Of a DNA stretch of 64,000 nt, positions 29,801 to 39,338 are shown piece by piece. The DNA comes from Nelumbo lutea. Taxonomy: Eukaryota > Streptophyta > Magnoliopsida > Proteales > Nelumbonaceae. The stretch's first letter is position 1. Each line of letters starts with the position of its first letter. The stretch is taken from assembly GCA_022828595.1 (NCBI GenBank), contig JAKGHH010000002.1, forward strand, positions 106,699,254-106,763,253, given 5' to 3'. The notes beneath the pieces are model-generated. The model saw only the letters and a program-made list of their open reading frames with translations. It did no database searches and was not told the DNA's origin. A program made the position numbers and the translations under genes.

Positions 29801-32772
29801 AAACAATTCAACACTTTTGTCTTAATATGCTGAAATATATACTATCAAGTATCAAATAAATCAAATGAAATCAGTCTGAAGTATATATTTTTTGTATTAA
29901 TAAAATAAATTGAAATAAAACAACTACATTGAGCATTTCAAGTTTTCAACACTCTTTTTGAAAGTAACTACTCTAAGAGATTAAGAGAATGAATTTCAAT
30001 TCCAACTTTCTAGTTTCTAAGAGAATGAATTTCTTCAAAAAAATATTTTATGTTCTTGAGCCATTCAAAATACTAGCCAAAGAGCCAAAAAGAAAAGATT
30101 AACCGATTCGGGCATACGAACAAAGCATGAGACATGATATAAATCCAAAGTTTAAGTCTTTAAGCTTCAAAAAGCTCGGTAATATACTAGTTTAAGCTTC
30201 AAAGCAATATTAGAAAACAGGGGATGTGATGTTGCAGTGGTTCTCAGCTCCAATGGAGTGGTCGTCGGTGCAAATGTTGGTTCCTGATGCAAGAAATCGT
30301 AGTATTGCAAAAAGGAAAAAGGGGAATGAGTTAATGGCTTAATGCGCAGAGATTATGATCAAATCAGAGAAAAACGAAAAAAAAAAAAAAAACAATCACG
30401 TGCAAGTTTTTTTTCCTTGTAGTTGCCACTGTACTCCTTCCAGAGTGGTCGTCGGCAATCGTAGCTAAGATTGGTCGCCGGCAATCGCAGCTAAGATTGG
30501 TCGCCGGAGGTTGGATGTCCACAGTTGTCGCCGCCCTTCCCTTCAAGAGACGCCTTTCGTTTCAAGAGATCAGAGATGTTCGGAAACGAAGGAAACACAA
30601 TCTTCCACCATGTTCGCTGGCTGCTACTGCAAATTTTGGTCGCCGGCGGGTGGTTGTTTGGACTTCGGGAAGGTAGGTGTCAGTGTGCTGTTGTCGTCTT
30701 CTTTGGTGAAGCTTGTGAAGATATTGGGTTTTGGCAAAACAAAACCCTACAGGGAGGACTGGTCCGACTGGAGGAGTCGTCGAATGTTTAGTTGGGATAG
30801 GTTTGTTGTTTTCTTTTTTGTTTTTTTATTTATTTTAAAACAAAATAATAAATCAAATTAAATATAAATGCTGAACCACTAACTGTTGCCCGGGTCAAAC
30901 GAGTCGATGGTTTGATCATCTAGGTCAACAATTTTTTGACCATTTCAACGGTTTTGGGATGGATGACGGTTCGGGGTAAAATCAGAACCGTTTGAGTGAC
31001 TGGTTTCCAGTCTGAACGGTCCAACCGTCCAGGTCAATGACAGTTTGAAAACGGTGTTTCATCATATAAAGCCTTTTAATAGTATAAACTTTTCCATAGA
31101 TGTATTCACAGGTTTATGTTTTACTTGTGGAGTCAGATTCTTGTGTGTGCATTTCCATACAATAATTTCAAGCACTGAGTTACCTTGGAGTAGAACTTGT
31201 CTACTGTTTCGCTAGCCTTAGATGAAACCTTATAAAGTCTGTGGCTAAGGCCTAAGGGACTAAAGCTTGCTAATACTGCTCTCATCATTCTTCTAGAAAT
31301 GAATTCTGGAACCATTTCCAGCTTTAAAGGTGGTGTTAAGCGGCTTCAAATCATTGAGCACTGCCATAATACCATTCAAGAAACTAATGTCACATGTTGA
31401 TTTTATTGGCCTATAAAACCATCTAATCAAGGGCTCCACTATATTTGGCCACCACCACACTTTTCCACAAGCCTGCCTCTTTTCTGGGAAATCTCCAGAG
31501 CCAATCCATAAAAAGTTTTAGGACATACCCAGTCATATTCCCATTTGACAAAGGGTTTATCTTCTTATCCGTCATACCTATAAGAAGTTCTGAATCTTGT
31601 CAATTCTTTTAATTAGTGAGAAAGGTATATTTAACCCAAAATATAATGAAAAATGATGTAATATGATATGTGAACTTTCTGCATAATTAACTCAAAATAT
31701 TATTACCAATCAAGATATAAATTGTTGTAGTTTTGTTGGCAGAACATGTGATGGACCCCAAATCAATCATGCTAAATGTAATATTACTTGTTCTTTGAGG
31801 ATGGTACTAGACTTGTGGGCATGGCTCTGGAGCCTGACAGTCAAACATAGAACCGTGGGATGTGTATGCTTTTCTGATGTTCAATAATTTTCTTGTCTTC
31901 ACTTATCCAAAAAGAAATCGTCTGCAACTCCTTATTACATGTCCAATTCTGCAAATCCTCATCCTATCATACCTCAATTTATGCGTTATGAGATTCTTGC
32001 ACTATATTTATCTAGGGTTCATTGAAGATGATAGGGTTAGTTGCATTGATTCTATTATCCATTTTTGTTCTCTAGCATATCTTTTATTTAATAGCTAATT
32101 CTCTAGCATATTTGGTTATATGATTGGTGATTTGTTTTTGTACAAGTATTAAAGTGGCTCAATTAATGTTACTTTCTATCGTTGGCACAATGGGAACTAC
32201 AGGCTGGATTATCATTATAGTTGTTTTTGGTTGTTTCTGTAATTTCTAATTTCTTTTTGTTTTTTTTTTTTTTCCTTTTTCGTCTTTGTGTGTGTGCACA
32301 TGTTGCATAAGAAAAGCTTGGCTGTTTCGAAAAATAGTCTGGGCTGCTTTGAAACTTCAAGCACATGAAACATTATCCCACTTAGTTCTTTATTTGTCCT
32401 TTTAATTAAAAGAATATTGTTTGAAATTACTTTCACCCCACACCCTTGCTAACACGTCATACACATGAAACTTAAAAACAGCCTGGTGCATGCCGCACGG
32501 GTGTGTGTGGGTGGGTGTTGAATCTTCTCAAATGTTGCCCCATGGTCAATTCAGAGGGCACTGATTTTTACAGTTGGCGTTGTGGTGGTTAAGACATTGT
32601 TCCTTTCTTGATATATCTGATGAAGGGAGATGGACTTGATCAGAAACAATGAATTAATTGTAATTCATTTTTGTTTCACCTAACCTTGGAAGGAAAGGAC
32701 TAATTAGATTCGTTTAACCATGTGGCAGCTTCTGGAAATATCCGCCAGCTTTACTGTCTACAAGGTGACTGA
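14722..32772 (+). CDS. TBCCD1: TBCCD1, 3' portion: six exons encoding the C-terminal ~232 residues
   Basis: Six exons (14722-14826, 24865-25005, 25821-26024, 26295-26387, 26786-26897, 32729-32772) join with consistent phases and GT..AG sites into one open frame. It contains the tubulin-cofactor-C beta-helix motifs: NCHDSVIYILAPLRYATVYGC, then SDATIVLGAIGK, CERVQVIVAAKQICIANCREC and FFLGINQRPLILGDNHKLK. The tail characteristic of plant TBCCD1 follows (PYNTYYPQLEEHM, LSHPAGVADVQ, CLDPDQFTNFL, FPLPEVYMASQQKN) with the final NIRQLYCLQGD. TBCCD1 is related to the tubulin-folding factor TBCC and RP2; in animals and algae it acts at the centrosome or basal body, and its plant role is less clear. The first ~60% of the protein lies left of the window. 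No stop or frameshift is seen, so the gene is probably functional despite large TE-filled introns. Confidence 0.93.
14827..16059 (+). other. TBCCD1 long intron, first 1.2 kb
   Basis: AT-rich. Between 15204-15370 and 15740-15800 the words aatcttatgatt and gatttacaat recur several times, resembling a decayed AT-rich MITE pair, but no clean termini were found. A near-repeat of about 55 bp (tacaatatgacatgctt) lies at 15130-15210. Confidence 0.5.
16060..16430 (-). pseudogene. LINE relic: zf-RVT region, antisense to TBCCD1
   Basis: The - strand reads CIMCLENSESIIHLLITC ... CLWQPL, the C-x2-C ... H-x4-C zinc-binding pattern of LINE polymerases, and later WKAAIHATM ... LWEETNKRLFED, the typical post-zinc aromatic block, with frame changes. 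It represents a different insertion from the sense LINEs next to it. Confidence 0.7.
16655..16963 (+). pseudogene. Older LINE (host), left half of the RT domain
   Basis: Encodes remnants of the RT motif FNIVMEALSKLAYRAVEG, then a degenerate catalytic box (about 16778), then SGLKSNL ... KHEIMLTREGN. The reading continues at 19130 after the LINE-2 insertion with the expected LPTTYLGLPLGA motif. Frameshifts are present. Confidence 0.78.
16947..16963. repeat. 17-bp target duplication of LINE-2, left copy
   Basis: aagggaaggaaacatag here is repeated exactly at 19113-19129. Confidence 0.92.
16964..19112 (+). mobile_element. 5'-truncated L1-type LINE (LINE-2) inserted in an older LINE
   Basis: The element starts inside the RT domain (RLISLVNNLYKIIAKVLS) and ends after a short T-rich 3' UTR. 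It is bounded by a 17-bp duplication, the hallmark of target-primed insertion with 5' truncation. The tail has lost a clear poly(A) (tttttcatcaagaa). It is the same family as LINE-1 and LINE-3. Confidence 0.92.
16968..18990 (+). pseudogene. LINE-2 ORF2 fragment: RT, zf-RVT, RNase H
   Basis: RT motifs in order: KGLVYKLDLEKAYDLVDW (first catalytic Asp), FRGLRQGDPL, and QFVDDTILF (near 17485, catalytic DD present). The thumb motif is MNYLGMPMGDN. Zinc region CILCKG at about 18195, then FFSLFGCRW. The RNase H domain starts near 18630 (IKLKFDGKYERNPGPSGIGG) and ends with the degenerate equivalent of AKQG at about 18965. Stops at about 17374, 17493 and 17838 and several frameshifts make it inactive. 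Confidence 0.87.
19113..19741 (+). pseudogene. Older LINE (host), right half
   Basis: After the second copy of the 17-bp duplication the RT thumb resumes (LPTTYLGLPLGA, KFGRKLAMWKSKYLLKGGNFTLIN). It continues with the connecting region including FLKWYWRF, WRRVIAGKYG and ISFRVGN (about 19560-19740). It then stops where the repeat at 19742 begins. Multiple stops. Confidence 0.8.
19742..20160. repeat. hAT-like GGTGCACC-rich repeat, second copy
   Basis: Begins TAGTGATTTAAAGGC, similar to the terminus at 11616, and ends GCCTTACGCTTTTAAAAGAC. The middle matches 13360-13720. It interrupts the older LINE just after the VGN motif. A flanking 8-bp duplication could not be found, so the right end is approximate. 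Confidence 0.65.
20331..20608. repeat. Two-copy 138-bp tandem duplication
   Basis: gcagttgaag opens both units (20331 and 20469), and the units differ at only a few bases. They lie within TBCCD1 intron DNA that may be a LINE 5' region. Confidence 0.9.
20609..21306 (+). other. Possible LINE ORF1 remnant in the TBCCD1 intron
   Basis: Open stretches such as 20692-20940 (WAKPPCQIPSYMALEVLSRTHLVRVVVECEWSL) have coding-like composition and sit among LINE pieces, but no defined domain was recognised. Function and family unproved. Confidence 0.35.
21307..21359. repeat. 21-bp direct repeat flanking an 11-nt A-rich insert
   Basis: gactaggtagttagtctatt plus a final g is present at 21307-21327 and 21339-21359, separated only by ataaaaaaaaa. 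This looks like a target duplication around a poly(A)-only LINE or retroposon insertion. Confidence 0.8.
21360..21640 (+). pseudogene. LINE relic: zf-RVT region
   Basis: Translation DERIWYWEKSSKYSVESFY ... WARIWCFHIPSKLDLY ... ATDKLIRKGM ... CSLC follows the conserved order of the LINE RT zinc-binding region (DxxxWxxxxSGxFSVxSxY, then IPSKxKLF and LIRRGM). Possibly the distal part of the older LINE at 16655-19741. Confidence 0.72.
21641..22079. other. AT-rich TBCCD1 intron with a degenerate 150-bp direct repeat
   Basis: The segment at 21651-21700 (tgtattaatgaagttatatc ... gactgataagacaatatta) recurs in altered form at 21800-21855. No coding signal. Confidence 0.5.
22509..22516. repeat. 8-bp target duplication (GTTAACAA) of the MITE, left copy
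   Basis: Repeated exactly at 22744-22751. Confidence 0.9.
22517..22743. mobile_element. 227-bp hAT-like MITE with GATACGATACG inverted repeats
   Basis: The left terminus CAAGGTTCAAAGTATTGATA and the reverse complement of the right terminus, CATGGTTCAAAGTATCAATA, are near-perfect inverted repeats. The interior has GTATCGTATCG words. The 8-bp duplication GTTAACAA and the restoration of the LINE-3 frame on excision prove the boundaries. Confidence 0.93.
23463..24671 (+). pseudogene. LINE-3 zf-RVT and RNase H
   Basis: 23463-24227 encodes 254 residues with VWVPSPKGTFTCASFFKSL, IWFRPIPPKV, the zinc motif CTLCRTHREDCYHVFVSC, LLSLFGCNW and LVWTIWEERNDRIFQE. After a stop the RNase H runs to 24671: SLKLNFDGSSLGNPGPSGMGG, IIEGDSMVVVGWL, GRSANALADVLATQG, then a stop. 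This is the best preserved RNase H of the three copies. Confidence 0.88.
24865..25005 (+). CDS. TBCCD1: TBCCD1 exon b (47 codons)
   Basis: Acceptor tctttacag, donor gtgcga. Encodes ALRVEHCERVQVIVAAKQ through DNHKLK, the central beta-helix rungs. The acceptor has only about 55 bp of non-LINE DNA upstream. Confidence 0.94.
25448..25718. repeat. Two-copy 138-bp tandem duplication in a TBCCD1 intron
   Basis: ctagtgtg opens both units (25448, 25586). Both carry cttggttgtctc / ctcggttatctc and gctgctgcagatgtagtatc. Confidence 0.9.
25821..26024 (+). CDS. TBCCD1: TBCCD1 exon c (68 codons)
   Basis: Acceptor tttttgtcag, donor gtatgc. Encodes VAPYNTYYPQLEEHM through CLDPDQFTNFL, the most conserved plant TBCCD1 stretch. 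Confidence 0.94.
26295..26387 (+). CDS. TBCCD1: TBCCD1 exon d (31 codons)
   Basis: Acceptor tgtacag, donor gtatgt. Encodes IPNWVGGESPKSAKHNPFP through ASQQKN. Confidence 0.94.
26786..26897 (+). CDS. TBCCD1: TBCCD1 exon e (37 codons plus 1 nt)
   Basis: Acceptor ttttccag. Encodes LQNLGEIKQSLRELQLEES ... ALHVYFKDWLY. The donor gtaatg leaves one base, which is completed in exon f. Reading through the donor gives a spurious longer ORF. Confidence 0.93.
26898..27479 (+). other. TBCCD1 5.8-kb intron, first part
   Basis: AT-rich, no recognised element or coding signal. Confidence 0.5.
27480..28060 (+). pseudogene. Retroelement ORF1-like relic in the TBCCD1 intron
   Basis: In one frame 27700-27990 reads WFKVFVEGALQTGKETKW ... 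FLALLEYFGEGKKQLVCIPEGRNGSSWKEI. The CIPEGRxGxxW pattern resembles the N-terminal ORF regions of plant LINE-like or uncharacterised retroelement proteins. Frames shift, no complete domain, identification tentative. Confidence 0.4.
28061..29269. other. AT-rich TBCCD1 intron DNA
   Basis: Contains two near-copies of about 45 bp around 28385-28480 (attatggc ... atttaacaaa ... tctgatagtaaat). Otherwise nothing recognisable. Confidence 0.5.
29278..31056. mobile_element. Non-autonomous hAT-like element, family N2, copy 1 (1,779 bp)
   Basis: Left end CAAGGTTTTACAAACC, right end (reverse complement) CACCGTTTTCAAACTG. Flanked by TTTCATAT (29270-29277) and TTTCATCA (31057-31064), a 6/8 match consistent with an aged 8-bp duplication. 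The ends are rich in GGTTCAACCGTCCAGGTC words shared with copy 2 at 45419-46131. The interior is AT-rich, then GC-rich near 30410-30790, with no transposase. Confidence 0.75.
31135..31600 (-). pseudogene. LINE relic upstream of the zinc region, antisense to TBCCD1
   Basis: The - strand encodes, across frames, GLWKSVVVAKYSG, then NGIMAVLNDLKPL and FKAGNGSRIHF with a degenerate FWxD, the conserved linker of plant LINE ORF2. Many stops. Confidence 0.62.
32729..32772 (+). CDS. TBCCD1: TBCCD1 terminal exon f with stop
   Basis: Acceptor tgtggcag. The first two bases complete a Thr codon from exon e, then SGNIRQLYCLQGD and TGA at 32770-32772. The peptide is the conserved C-terminus of plant TBCCD1, which justifies joining across 5.8 kb. 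Confidence 0.9.
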
Positions 32773-35700
32773 GGTTGTTAGGTGTTGTCGCATGATCAAG
32801 CTCTTGCAGTGCTGGTAAACTGGGTGATTTTCTCGGTCATTATGGTCATTTTGACATGAGACCTCATCTGTCGCCATTTCTGGTAAGACTGCAGGCAGTA
32901 GAGAATGGTAACATGTTTCGTGCTGTGATGCATCCGCTTATCTTATGAAGCTGGCACAATGCAATAGTAATATTTGGGATGAATTGTCCATGTTCTTTTG
33001 TTAACCAGGGTTCACTCCTTGTGAAATTGAGGTTTTTGGTTTCTTGGGTTTAATCTTTTATCCTTTTATATTTAGTTTTCTTGGGGATTTAATTATTGGT
33101 TGAAATAACCTCTTGTAGATAGAACAGATTTTTTATTGAATCGATTTGTTATTTGGCAAGCATCTATTACTCAAGGATACCTACTCCGGAATGGTTTTTG
33201 TTATTATAATAATTAAATAATTCTGAGTCGTTGTTTGCCATGTTGACCTCACCTCTAGCTCTTTTTTCTTTCTTACGAGTGACCAACCTCTAGCAATTTT
33301 CGGGCTATTGCTAGGTCATCTGGAAATTGAGATTTTCCAAAACAGTTTTGTAACGCAGTAGTACTCAGGTGAAATGCAACCGAAAAGAACACAAGAATTT
33401 TAGGTCCATATGAGGTTTCTATTACCATATGGTTTCGAGTATGATATGGGAAAACTTGCAACCAATCAAATACCATTAAAGTGGTAATCAATTTTGTCTT
33501 CCCAACATGAGAGTTTTACCCTTAACATATACTTGTAACAAATCAAGGGAGAGTGTTGTCCCTCTTTCGTCAGATCAAACAACTATTCCTCTTCACTCTC
33601 GGAGCTTTGACCAATGACCCCACCCCTGGAATTTTGATGAAAATCCACCTGATTGGCTATGATTATGGGTAAACATGAATCGAGTTTTTCATAAGTTATT
33701 TGATCTTGATTTGTAAAAAGTTTAATTTGGCTTTGGCCTAAATTGAGTTTCAAGTCGAGCCTAAGCCCAATAGATAGGCTTGTTTGTTAATCGACTTGAG
33801 CTTGAGCCCAATAAAGCTTGGCTGGTAAGGCTTGTGAGCTTACGGTCATGAACTCGAATGTTTTTATAGGAAGTTTGGCTCATGGTCGAGCCAATTTAAG
33901 TTCAAAGTCTAGTTTTTTTTTTTTTTTTTAACTTAACTAATCAAAATATAGTACTGAAAATGAAACAAAAGTTCTTTACATCAGGTGCCCAAGAAGGATA
34001 ACTTCAAAAAGTAAAAAGGTCTTGGTCTTTGCTCTATAGGCAACTGTATGAATTGGGATATTGTACTTTGTATTTACATAACAAAAAGAAAAGGAGATGA
34101 AAGATTGAAGTAGAGTTTTGGTCTTTTGCAAAAGCCAAAGGCAAGACCAATTAAGACCAATGAGGATATGCCCTGATGAGAACTGCCTTGGGAAAAGTAC
34201 TCCATGCAATATTGTCCATAGTTCACAATCTCTAGTTTGAATCGAGCTCAAGATCTCATAATTTTTTGGCTGTCTGTACTAAAATAGAGATATTCAAATT
34301 GGCTCAACTTGAATCCATCTTTAATTACCACTTTTATGATGCCTAGATACCAATTGATTGGCTATAAGTTGTTTTAGTATCATGTATTTCTACCATCATA
34401 GTTGAAACCTTATTTCATTCCTTTTATATCCCTACTCTCATATTAGGTCCATTTGGTTCCCCGGAATTAGTGCTTAGAAATAGAATTGAAAAAGGCCCAT
34501 TTCTGGTTCCAATCACTTGTTTGGTGGGAATGAGATCTTATTTTCCTTTCTTGGCAAAATGGGATTCTTTCATATTGGGGGAATGGCCATTCCAGCCCCC
34601 TAATGTGATTCTAGATTTTCTAAAGTAGAGATCTCTTGACAAAAAAAAAAAAAAGAAAAACACCGTAATACACATTAACTAATGGTAATAAAACAATAAA
34701 ATATTATTTAAGTAATAGTAAGATAATATTAATAAGGTGATAATAAAATAATATACTAATGATAAAATTAATAAGTTATTAATAGAATATTAGTGTGCAA
34801 CTAAAAGGATAAAAGTTCAAGTTACCATTATAACCAAAATTTATTTTTATGACCTGCACATAAACCAAGTATTTGCTTTATTAAGTATAGATATAGATAT
34901 GCTTATGTTTGTTTAAAATTTATATTTTATTCATTAGTAAAATTAGTTTGGATATTCGATTTTTACTAAAAAGTCATTGATTCAAGTTTCATAAAATTTC
35001 TTTTTTATATATTGTTCATGATATACAATATAAAAGTCATTTTTATTTGGGTGCAAATGGTATCTCATTGTCCAAATTTGGATTTGATTTTGATATGTTT
35101 ATAGTTTATACTTACATATAATCCAATTTGATTAGATTTAAATTTATGTTTTCATATATTTAAAATTTATATTGTATCTATTAGTTAATTTAGTTTGAAT
35201 GACATGTTTTTTCTAATCTATTATAGGTTCAAGTTTCATACAAATAATTTTTAATTCATGCTATTCAGTTTATTAATAATAAATAACATTTTGATCATTT
35301 TTAGTTTAATTTGTTTAATTTGTTTATACTATATGATTGCAATGTAAATTCAACTCGAATCCCATACAAATCATAAGTTCCATTTCAAATACAAATATAC
35401 AAAACAAATCAAATTTGGGTATCTACCTAAGGGTAAATTACAAAAAAAACCCTTGTATATGAGGTTAGTGACAATTGTACCCGTAAACTTTTCCCCAGAA
35501 GGATTTTGCGTTAACTTCGAAAAAGATTTTCAAAAAATTATTTAAAGTTTTCTAAATCTCCAAACTACCTTTTTAATTATTTATTCGAATTATTCATGGT
35601 TAATTTAATTTTCTAAATATCGCATTGAGTTATTCCTTAATGGCAATTTGACAATTGTGGTGTCTTGTTTATATTCATAAAAGTGAGAATTTTATTTCTT

Positions 35701-36324
35701 GTTTTTCACTATATCTTAAGATGTTATTGGAATTATTTTACTTCTTTATCAACTCTTGCCAAAAGTTTTTCCTTTAAGGCGTAACATAGAGTTATTCACC
35801 TATGAGATGGTAGAAGTATTTTTTTTAGTGAGAAGCAATAGAAGATCAACAAATGGAGATATTATTGAGTCCGCTAGGGTTTAAGAAAAAATGGGTAAGT
35901 GAGAAAATAAAAGAAAGTTCATTCATATTTTTTTTGGGTAAAAGACTTGAACCTCCCCCAATGTTTCTCACAAATACTAATACCTCCCCTATTATTTCTA
36001 AAAGGACTGAAACCTCCCTTTCTTAACAGAATGTGACAGCGTATTTGACAGAATCAATGAAAAGACTATTTTATCCTTAATTATTTTTCAAATTTTCAAA
36101 GAGAACCACTTAAACTGTAGCAATCTAAAACAATTATCTATATAAATATATTAAGTTGAAATGTGTACTTAAGAAGGCATGAGAATGAGGGAAATATAAT
36201 CTAACAGTATTTTTTTGCCTTTTTTCATAGAAATTACAAGAATTCTCCTCTCTCTTTTTCTTACAAATTACAAGAATACCATCTCTCTCTCCCCTTATAA
36301 ATTACGAGAATGCCACTCTCTCTC
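32773..36324. other. TBCCD1 3' flank and AT-rich intergenic region
   Basis: The first few hundred bases are presumably the 3' UTR. A GGAATxG/CCATTCC-rich repeat like that at 49975-50190 lies at 34440-34640. A dispersed AT-rich repeat at 34860-35430 (attgattcaagtttcataaa words) has a diverged relative at 55480-55740. A segment rich in GAGCTTGAGCC words is at 33690-33910. No gene was recognised. Confidence 0.5.
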
Positions 36325-36700
36325 CAATTGAGGGAGACCTCAACTCAGCATCTCGACGGCTAGAGGACCTGCAATCAAAGGTAGTCGAGTTCGAGCTGAG
36401 CTGAGCTCGAACTTCTGAGCTCAAGCTCAAGTCTCTAATTCGAATCGAGCTCGAGGTAGACGACACCTTCACCAATAATGGAGACCTTGGCTTGGCACCT
36501 CGGTCACTGAGAAAATCTTGGCTCAGCACCTTGACAACTGAAGGATATCTCAGCTCGGCACCTTGTCAACTAAGGGAGACATTAGCTCAACTCCTTGCAT
36601 GCTAGGGAAACCTCAACTCGACACTTCAGCAACTGAGAGAAACCTCAATTTGGCACTTTGGCTTGGAACCCCAGCTCAACACCTCGGCTACTTGAGAGAC
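36325..36700. repeat. Degenerate ~32-bp tandem repeat
   Basis: Units of the pattern GAGACCTCAGCTCGGCACCT followed by CGGCAACTGAG recur about eight to ten times with heavy divergence, broken by a GAGCTCGAG-rich insert at 36370-36455. Confidence 0.72.
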
Positions 36701-36890
36701 CTGTAATCAAAGTTAGTCGAGCTCAAACTTTCGAGCTTTTGATTCGAGCCAAGTCCATGTCTCTAAGCTTGAGCCTGATAGTTTATGAACAAGCCCCTGC
36801 AACGCAGGGCCCTCTCCACTATTATATGGTTAACTCAAATTAACCAAAAAGAATATTAGAGCTTCTCTAAGTCTCTAATCGCCATTCATA

Positions 36891-36895
36891 AATAC
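36891..36895. repeat. 5-bp target duplication (AATAC) of Gypsy-1, left copy
   Basis: Matches 42954-42958 after the right LTR. Confidence 0.9.
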
Positions 36896-37751
36896 TGATG
36901 GTGCGCAATCCGGCCGGTCCTAGCTGTCAATGACCTTGCCTCTGACTGGAGCAACGGGGAGCCTAAAACAGAGAAGATGAGGGAACTCTGGGGGGAACCC
37001 GGTGAGATTACTCCAAAGCTCAAGTTAGTATTCTCTCAAAGGCAAGATAAAACCAGATGGCGCAAAGTTTGCATACCTTGTTGTTGGGGGTAGGGGGCCT
37101 TTAATAACCACTTCGCGCACTCACTCCGAGGCTTCTGTTAGGTCAGATATGATCACTTTTGTGCTTCTGCTAGTTCGGGTGTCATCCCTTATGTTGGGAC
37201 AGAACCGCCACTACTCCTTGTCGGAGCCGTCTCTGTAACTGGAGATGGCGGTGGCAGGTAGCGGTGGCAGGTAGCGGTGGTAGGTGGCCGTTTGAAGTGC
37301 GGCTGTCAAGCGTCAGATCCCAAGTCAGTCAGGTGCGCCGTACCTGGATACGAACTTTCTCGATGTCAGGCATGGTATAGTTGTTCAGTTTGGCGTCCTG
37401 GAGGTAGTGGAGTGGTGAGCGAGTTGGTCTTGAGTTCGAAGGTGTGTCTCGAACTGCCATAGGGCAGGCCAGTTTGGAGAGGTGTGTCGAACTGCCATGG
37501 GGCAGGCCAGTTCGGAGATGTGTGTCCCGAACTGTCATAGGGCAGGCCAGTTCGGGCTACTGCCCTTCGGGTTTGGCTCGGGGCCTAAGGGAGAGTTCGG
37601 GCTCCTAGTAGGGAGTTCGGACTGCTGGTAGGGAGTTCGGACCGCTGGTTCCTCCCTTTGGTGCTTGCACCTTAGGCGTGTTGTTGTGCCGAGCTGTTGC
37701 CTTTGCCACGTGTTGCGTAATTACGGGGTCAGGCCAAATCTTCCTTCATCA
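36896..37751 (-). repeat. Gypsy-1 3' LTR (856 bp)
   Basis: Complete LTR. It contains imperfect direct repeats of about 43 bp at 37440-37555 (GGCAGGCCAGTTCGGA with GTGTGTCCCGAACTGCCAT) and of GGGAGTTCGG at 37580-37645. The matching purine tract follows it. Confidence 0.92.
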
Positions 37752-37772
37752 ATTGCCCCCCACTCCTTGTGC
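37752..37772 (-). other. Gypsy-1 polypurine tract
   Basis: The - strand reads AAGGAGTGGGGGGCAAT directly before the 3' LTR. The same tract follows the Gypsy-2 LTR at 61870. Confidence 0.85.
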
Positions 37773-38434
37773 TAAGGGTCTTGCCCTGGCGCGGGGAGTT
37801 CGCGAGGTGGTAGGTGGATTTGTCCCATACTTCGAATCTTGATAGCACGAGATGCGTTGTTAGGGTTCCGTGGTTTTCTTGAGTGCCCAAAAAGGTTGGA
37901 GACACGCCTACCTGCTTACAAATGCTGACAGACGTGGCGGCACATGCTTATTTCAAATTTTAAAAAATCACGCCCCTGGGATACGTGACAGCAGGTCTTT
38001 TCGATTTTGAAAAAAATGTGCCCCTACCGTTTGAAAGGTGAGAAGACGTGCGCTGGTCGTTCTGTCAGTTTCAAGAAAGATGTAAGCTATCGTCTCGTCA
38101 GTTTTAGAAAGACGTGCGCCGATGTTTTGTTAGTTTTAGAAAGACGTGCACCAATCACGTCTCGGTCTCAGGGGATGTGCGGTTAGTGCGAATGCGGGCC
38201 GTCGGGTTGGCTCTGATCTGCACAGTTGGTTCTTGGTTATTGTGGGTATAAATAGTAGGGGACCCCAGTCGCTTTGTCACTTCTACGCTTTGCTTCTTGA
38301 GCTCGCGTCCAAGCTTCAGCTCGCGTCCAGGCTTTCAGTTCACATTCAAAGTTTTTTGCTTGTTCCGGTTTCTGAAGTCTTGCTCAAACCTTTTTTCGGG
38401 TGAGTACCTTCCTAGAATCCACCTTCTCTCCTCC
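37773..38434. other. Gypsy-1 3' internal region / additional-ORF promoter and leader side
   Basis: Contains four diverged repeats of about 45 bp with agacgtgcgccg and tttcagttttagaaag words at 38035-38160. A TATA-like tataaata lies at 38246, and a strong donor-like cgg|gtgagt at 38399. These could serve the + strand ORF. Inference only. Confidence 0.45.
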
Positions 38435-39264
38435 ATGCCTAGCTTGGATAGCTCAGGCGGTTCTTCAAGTGGCTCAGATGGTTCTTCAAGTGGCTCAGAT
38501 GCAGGTTCTACGAACTGAGTTGCATCCCCCGATGGCCTTAGCGAACCTGAGGTAGAACTTGAGGAAGAGCTTGAGCCCGTAGGCCGAGCCGCTTCGGGCA
38601 GTCTGGCGTCTACCTCTCATCGAGGTTGGATGGTAGACAGGTTTGGTCCTTCGACCATGACGCCTGAGGGGCTCCAATCCCTTATTACTTATTACAACTT
38701 GCCTGGGGAGTGCGCCTATTTCATTCCTTTGGGTAGCTTTCCTTGGAAACACGGTCTTGAAGAGATCGTGATATTCCGGGAGCAGCTCACTATGGGATTG
38801 CGACTGCCTTTCCACCCCCTTTTTGTTGACGTCATAAACCACTTCGGCGTTACCATCAGCCAGTTTCACCCAAACTCCATTCGTAACCTGGTGGGGACAA
38901 TCTCCCTTTTTTGCGAACAGGGCTTTCCTTTAGATTTGGAGATATTCTCCTCTATTTTAATACTTAAGAAACAAGCGGGTCCTCTTCCCAAAAGTAGGCG
39001 GGCGTATTACATGTCTCATCACCCAGGTTTTAAGCTCTTGCATGAACTTCCCAACAAGGTCCTGGCGTTGGAAGCATGACTACTTTGGGGTGCGAAGTGT
39101 ACTAGGGAGGCCTTTTCAGACTGGGTGGGGGATGGCCGCCCCTGACTCTGGTGTCACTCTTGATAAGGAGACGGTGAAGGGCCTCTGGCAATGGGCACGG
39201 CTAGGGCTAAAATTCCATCGGTACCTAACGGAGGCCAAGCTCATGGCGGCCGGCTTGAGTTCGG

Positions 39265-39338
39265 GTAGGTTCCTTGCTTAGGTTTTCTTGTTTCGCTTTG
39301 TTCTTTCATTTTTTCTGATGCCGAACTCTTTTTTGCAG
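39265..39338 (+). other. Intron in the Gypsy-1 additional ORF
   Basis: gtaggt ... tttttgcag, 74 bp, phase 1. The second copy at 63137-63210 has an intron of the same length and phase at the same codon. Confidence 0.8.
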
